A stretch of DNA of 55,209 nt from an uncultured Lachnospiraceae bacterium (GTDB lineage: Bacteria; Bacillota; Clostridia; Lachnospirales; Lachnospiraceae). The notes under the pieces are model-generated. The model was given only the letters and a program-made list of their open reading frames with translations. It was not told where the DNA came from and made no database searches. The stretch spans positions 1 to 55,209 of the forward strand of contig CAJUEY010000020.1 in the NCBI GenBank assembly GCA_910585825.1, written 5' to 3'. Shown in pieces: positions 52,701-55,209 of this stretch (within the stretch, counting starts at the first letter, position 1; each line of letters starts with the position of its first letter). Both the position numbers and the translations under genes were made by a program.

Positions 52701-55146
52701 GGCAGTCAAAGCGCAAAAAGAAGGAATGCTTTCTGCAATTGTTACCGCCAATACGACCAGCATCAAAATTCCGGTCACCATTACCTTCCGTTCAGAAAAG
52801 GAAATAAACGGCGCACTTCCGGCGCAGGAGTCAAAACAAAGCGGCGACGTTTATACACTTCCGAATTGCACGGCGTCCGTGACAGGTTTTCGGTTTGCCG
52901 GCTGGAGCGATGGGAGAAAAACCTATTCTGCAGGCGGCAGTTATACCGTGCCGAGGACAGATACGGCGCTAACGGCGGTATGGGAAATAGACGCATACCA
53001 GAAATTGCCGACAAACGGCTGGATTGCTGTGGCTGGAAGTGAAGACGAAGATGATGGGAATGATGATGGACGTGCGGCCGATGCAATTGATAATAATGAA
53101 GCGACCTGGTGGCATAGTAATTATTCGGATTCCTCCAAAGCAGCTGTGGTTGGAGATCCCGGAGAACGAAACGAATTTACCATTGATTTCGGCAAAACGG
53201 TAAATATTGTTTCACTTGAATATGTTCCCCGCAGCGACGGAGAGGGAAACGGATTTATTACCGGATACCGGCTGTATTACAGCGAGTCGGCGAACGGCGG
53301 CTTTACGGAAATCGGCAATGGAGGAACCTGGGCGTATAACGGCGAAAAGAAATCTGCGGAATTTGGCAGGGCCATTCCGATGCGAAGGATTCAGATCCGC
53401 GCTACGGAAACAAACGGAGAACTGGGCCGAAATCAATATATCCACGCAGCGGAATTCAACGTGTACACATATAAGGACGGCATCGTCGTTCCCACAGGGA
53501 TTCAGGCGGATGCGGCGATCAATTTAAACTTTGGAGAAAACAAAAAATTAAACGCAGCGGCGGCGCCTGCAAACGCAACCTACCAGGAATTGACTTATAC
53601 CAGTTCGAATCCTCTGATTGCAAGTGTTTCAAAAGATGGTACCGTGACGGCGGGCGTTTCTAAAACAGGCGCTGCCGACATTACAATAACGGCATTTGGA
53701 GGAGCGACGGCTGTCTGCCGTGTTACGGTCACTCCGCCCATAGAGCCAGAGAGTATCCGTCTGGATAAAAATCATATCACGTTAAAGCCGGGAGAGGAAA
53801 CCGTTCTTACGGCTGTCATCGAACCGGAGGCGGCGACAGACAAAACCATAGCATGGAGTTCAGACCATGAAGACATTGTAACCGTGGATAACGGCATCGT
53901 AAGGGCAGCTGCAGAAGGCACGGCAAAAATCACGGCGCAAACTTCTAACGGACTGACGGCTGAGTGCATTGTTACAGTTGCCAAAGCCGGAGAGGCGGAG
54001 CGTATTCATTTAAATAAAGAAAGCATTACGCTGCAGCCGGGACAGGAAGAAACGCTTACTGCCAGTATAGAACCCGAGAATGCGCCGGATCAGACTTTGA
54101 TCTGGAGTTCGGAGGATGAAACGATTGCAACGGTGGAAAACGGCAGAGTAAGCGCATTGAAACATGGAGAAACAAGGATTGTGGTTACGACTTCTAATGG
54201 CGTGACGGCATTCTGTGACGTTTTTGTTTTGGAACAGATACAGGAAGGAGACAAGACAGAGCTGGCGCAAATCGTGGAGAAATTGACGGCTGAGGAGAAA
54301 GACTTCAGTGTTTATACGAATTCCAGCGTGCAGAAATACCAGGAGGCATTGGAATGGGCGCAAAGAGTATTGGATACGGAGAATGCGTCACAGCCCGAAA
54401 TTGATAAAGCGTACAGAGAGCTGAATGAGGCCGTAGAAAATCTGGCAAAAAAAGCGCAGCCGGAAAAAATAGAAGAGCTCAGACAGCAGATTATAGATGC
54501 GGAGAAAAAGAATCTGAGCATTTATACAGAAGAATCCGTAAACATATTTTCAAAGGCATTAGAAGAGGCAAAGAAACTTCTAAATGGCGATGTGTCTGCA
54601 GCGTCAGTGGAAAATGCCATGAAAAATCTCGCAGATGCAGAAAAAAAACTTGCTATTGATCCGAAAAAAGAGGAAAATAGGAAGGTTCCCACACAGAATT
54701 CGCTTATAGAAGATGCAAATCTCCAATACACAGTGACCAAATCAGATGCCCGAAACGGTACAGTGACCGTATCCGGCGTAACGGCTGCAGGCAAAAAGAA
54801 AAGCGCCATCACAATTCCCGCAACGGTGGAGAAAGACAGTTATGTCTTTAAGGTTACGGCAATCAATAAAAATGTATTTAAAGGCTCTAAAAAGAAATTG
54901 AAATCCATTGTGATTGGAGCGAATGTGACAGAGATTGGAGCAAACAGCTTTTATAAATGCAGCAAGCTTAAGACTATCCGTTTCATGGGTACGGCAGCTC
55001 CGAAAAAGGTCGGAAAAAATGCATTTAAGGGAATCAAACCGGCGTGTAAGATTTTCTATCCAAAGGCCATGAACAAGGCAGAGATTAAGAAATTAAAGAA
55101 GAAAATGAAGAGCGCAGGCAAAAAGGCAGTATATAAGAAGAAATAA
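49780..55146 (+). CDS. Secreted multidomain GH95 alpha-L-fucosidase (second copy)
   Basis: 1788 residues, start after AAAAGGAGGAAAGAC. Signal peptide 1-29. Catalytic part ~45-900 with N462/N464, acid E608 (SPEWG) and D777 (QIDGNFGYTSG), as in the upstream copy. The module order is the same except that there are three Big_2 domains (about 1235-1315, 1320-1400, 1403-1485), the third (IHLNKESITLQPGQEETL) being extra and most like its neighbour. Two FIVAR units and the BspA-like tail follow. Around the acid residue the copies differ (SPEWGPYSLGN against SPEMGIRTLGN), as does the loop before HRHMSH, so specificity may differ. The coding sequence is richer in GC at third positions than the first copy. 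Confidence 0.93.
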   Translation: MRAKTLFKKISVVLLAAVLMTSIPADIPAASNPSIEAAGAAGMGQENLLKLWYDEPVSQGTVRPNMMGGQGTQNADNVWQQLTLPIGNSRMGANVYGEVAEEHLTFNHKTLWNGGPSDSRPNYNGGNKDNMFSIYKRIVDLFLAGEDSTASDLCESLVGEQSGYGAYQSWGDIYLTFGGLTASTAKTNYNRGLDLSTAVANVDFTANGTDYHREYFVSYLDNVLAMKLTARGSNQLNMDVKFLVDNGESNEVTSNLNNRLGKENVTYTVNAADKSIVMSGQMQDNQMKMNSMVKIVTSGTVTKNGDNQSLHVANANEAVIFISADTDYKNEYPTYRTGETKETLAASVAKTVADAVGKGYDEVKKRHLEDYRELFDRVKLDLGQTVSNKTTDDLLTAYNATGGGAATNAEKRLLEVILYQYGRYLTIASSREGDLPSNLQGVWQNRVGDYNRVAWGCDYHMNVNLQMNYWPTYSANLAECATPLIDYVDSLRKPGRVTAEKYFGIKSEEGEENGFTAHTQNTPFGWTCPGWKFSWGWSPAAVPWILQNCWEYYEYTGDVEYMREHIYPMLKEEALLYDQILVDTGVKITLPNGKESTRLVSAPSYSPEWGPYSLGNVYEQGLIWQLYEDAAEAARILKVDTALAAKWKENQSRLAPIEIGDEGQIKEWYNETRVGYITNGSTESKVPKWESVHRHMSHMLGLFPGDLVSVDNQEYMDAAVVSLSGRGDSTTGWGMGQRINAWARTGDGNKTYVLIKNLFRDGIYPNLWDAHPPFQIDGNFGYTSGINEMMMQSNMGYINILPAIPDTWADGSVDGIVARGNFELKIDWADGKATAVQILSNNGGTCSVLCKGIKGGNVKVTDSEQREIIVIPDADGTKDRISFETEKGRTYQITGFGEGIAEEKRLAAPSNVRASVSANGAAISWNAVSGADSYNIYRRVNTDFVKINKNPITGTTYTDPEGLLSEENAKYRVAAVKAQKEGMLSAIVTANTTSIKIPVTITFRSEKEINGALPAQESKQSGDVYTLPNCTASVTGFRFAGWSDGRKTYSAGGSYTVPRTDTALTAVWEIDAYQKLPTNGWIAVAGSEDEDDGNDDGRAADAIDNNEATWWHSNYSDSSKAAVVGDPGERNEFTIDFGKTVNIVSLEYVPRSDGEGNGFITGYRLYYSESANGGFTEIGNGGTWAYNGEKKSAEFGRAIPMRRIQIRATETNGELGRNQYIHAAEFNVYTYKDGIVVPTGIQADAAINLNFGENKKLNAAAAPANATYQELTYTSSNPLIASVSKDGTVTAGVSKTGAADITITAFGGATAVCRVTVTPPIEPESIRLDKNHITLKPGEETVLTAVIEPEAATDKTIAWSSDHEDIVTVDNGIVRAAAEGTAKITAQTSNGLTAECIVTVAKAGEAERIHLNKESITLQPGQEETLTASIEPENAPDQTLIWSSEDETIATVENGRVSALKHGETRIVVTTSNGVTAFCDVFVLEQIQEGDKTELAQIVEKLTAEEKDFSVYTNSSVQKYQEALEWAQRVLDTENASQPEIDKAYRELNEAVENLAKKAQPEKIEELRQQIIDAEKKNLSIYTEESVNIFSKALEEAKKLLNGDVSAASVENAMKNLADAEKKLAIDPKKEENRKVPTQNSLIEDANLQYTVTKSDARNGTVTVSGVTAAGKKKSAITIPATVEKDSYVFKVTAINKNVFKGSKKKLKSIVIGANVTEIGANSFYKCSKLKTIRFMGTAAPKKVGKNAFKGIKPACKIFYPKAMNKAEIKKLKKKMKSAGKKAVYKKK

Positions 55147-55160
55147 ATGACAGAAAAAGG

Positions 55161-55209
55161 GGCTGTCGCTTTAACGAATGAAAATTCGTGAGGCGTCAGC
55201 TTCATTTTT
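55161..55209 (+). terminator. Probable terminator at the right edge
   Basis: GCTGTCGC and GCGTCAGC pair with one mismatch, enclosing an inner ACGAAT/ATTCGT stem, and are followed by TTCATTTTT at the window end. Confidence 0.55.

Noticed and set aside
44618..55146. Sortase-anchored surface proteins
   Set aside because: None of the large glycosidases has an LPxTG motif, hydrophobic segment and basic tail at its C-terminus.

Overview
The window looks like a chromosomal segment of a low-GC, spore-forming gut Clostridium, most likely Lachnospiraceae (a mucin or human-milk-oligosaccharide degrader of the Ruminococcus torques/gnavus or Tyzzerella nexilis kind). Reasons: Bacillus/Clostridia-type synteny (lysine decarboxylase-yaaR-holB-ricT-trmN6-rsmI), a spore maturation gene (spmA), strong AGGAGG ribosome sites, and very long secreted glycosidases with Fn3, Big_2, FIVAR and BspA-like leucine-rich tails. 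The genus call is inference; no marker gene was searched.

Layout. (1) 1-2.9 kb: right end of a decayed integrative element: two minus-strand element genes (one frameshifted at a G7 tract), the 3' half of a tRNA-Arg(CCU) that looks like an attachment site, and gene scraps including an ORF6N-type pseudogene. (2) 3-9.4 kb: an AT-rich operon for phosphatidylethanolamine synthesis (PAP2_3, pssA, psd), followed by two uncharacterised proteins: a cyclic-nucleotide-binding-like protein and a membrane coiled-coil protein with a long acidic repeat. (3) 9.5-21.6 kb: glycan locus I: a secreted GH2 enzyme, an AraC regulator, and divergently a SurA/LnbY-like membrane chaperone followed by two GH136-like lacto-N-biosidase candidates. 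(4) 21.7-25 kb: tRNA-Lys, a HAD phosphatase, trmB and a D,D-carboxypeptidase. (5) 25.2-32.9 kb: an AbiE-type toxin-antitoxin pair placed directly in front of the conserved lysine decarboxylase-guanylate-kinase-like-yaaR-holB-ricT-trmN6-rsmI cluster. (6) 32.9-38.8 kb: a lipoprotein DUF885 metallopeptidase, spmA, a two-gene cassette (degenerate tyrosine-recombinase fold plus AAA-ATPase/PD-(D/E)XK protein), then a decayed second copy of the spmA 3' half. (7) 38.9-44.5 kb: a hemerythrin-response-regulator protein and a 1310-residue NACHT NTPase, a candidate antiphage defence protein. (8) 44.6-55.2 kb: glycan locus II, two tandem GH95 alpha-L-fucosidases of 1693 and 1788 residues.

How it fits together. 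The GH95 enzymes would remove alpha-1,2-fucose from host glycans, GH136 would release lacto-N-biose and GH2 would act on beta-linked sugars. All carry signal peptides and surface modules, so degradation is extracellular; no transporter or intracellular lacto-N-biose pathway is in the window. The AraC protein is the obvious local regulator of locus I. The most interesting items are the chaperone/double GH136 unit, the orphan NACHT gene with a palindrome inside its promoter, and the recombinase-like/ATPase-nuclease cassette between the two spmA copies.
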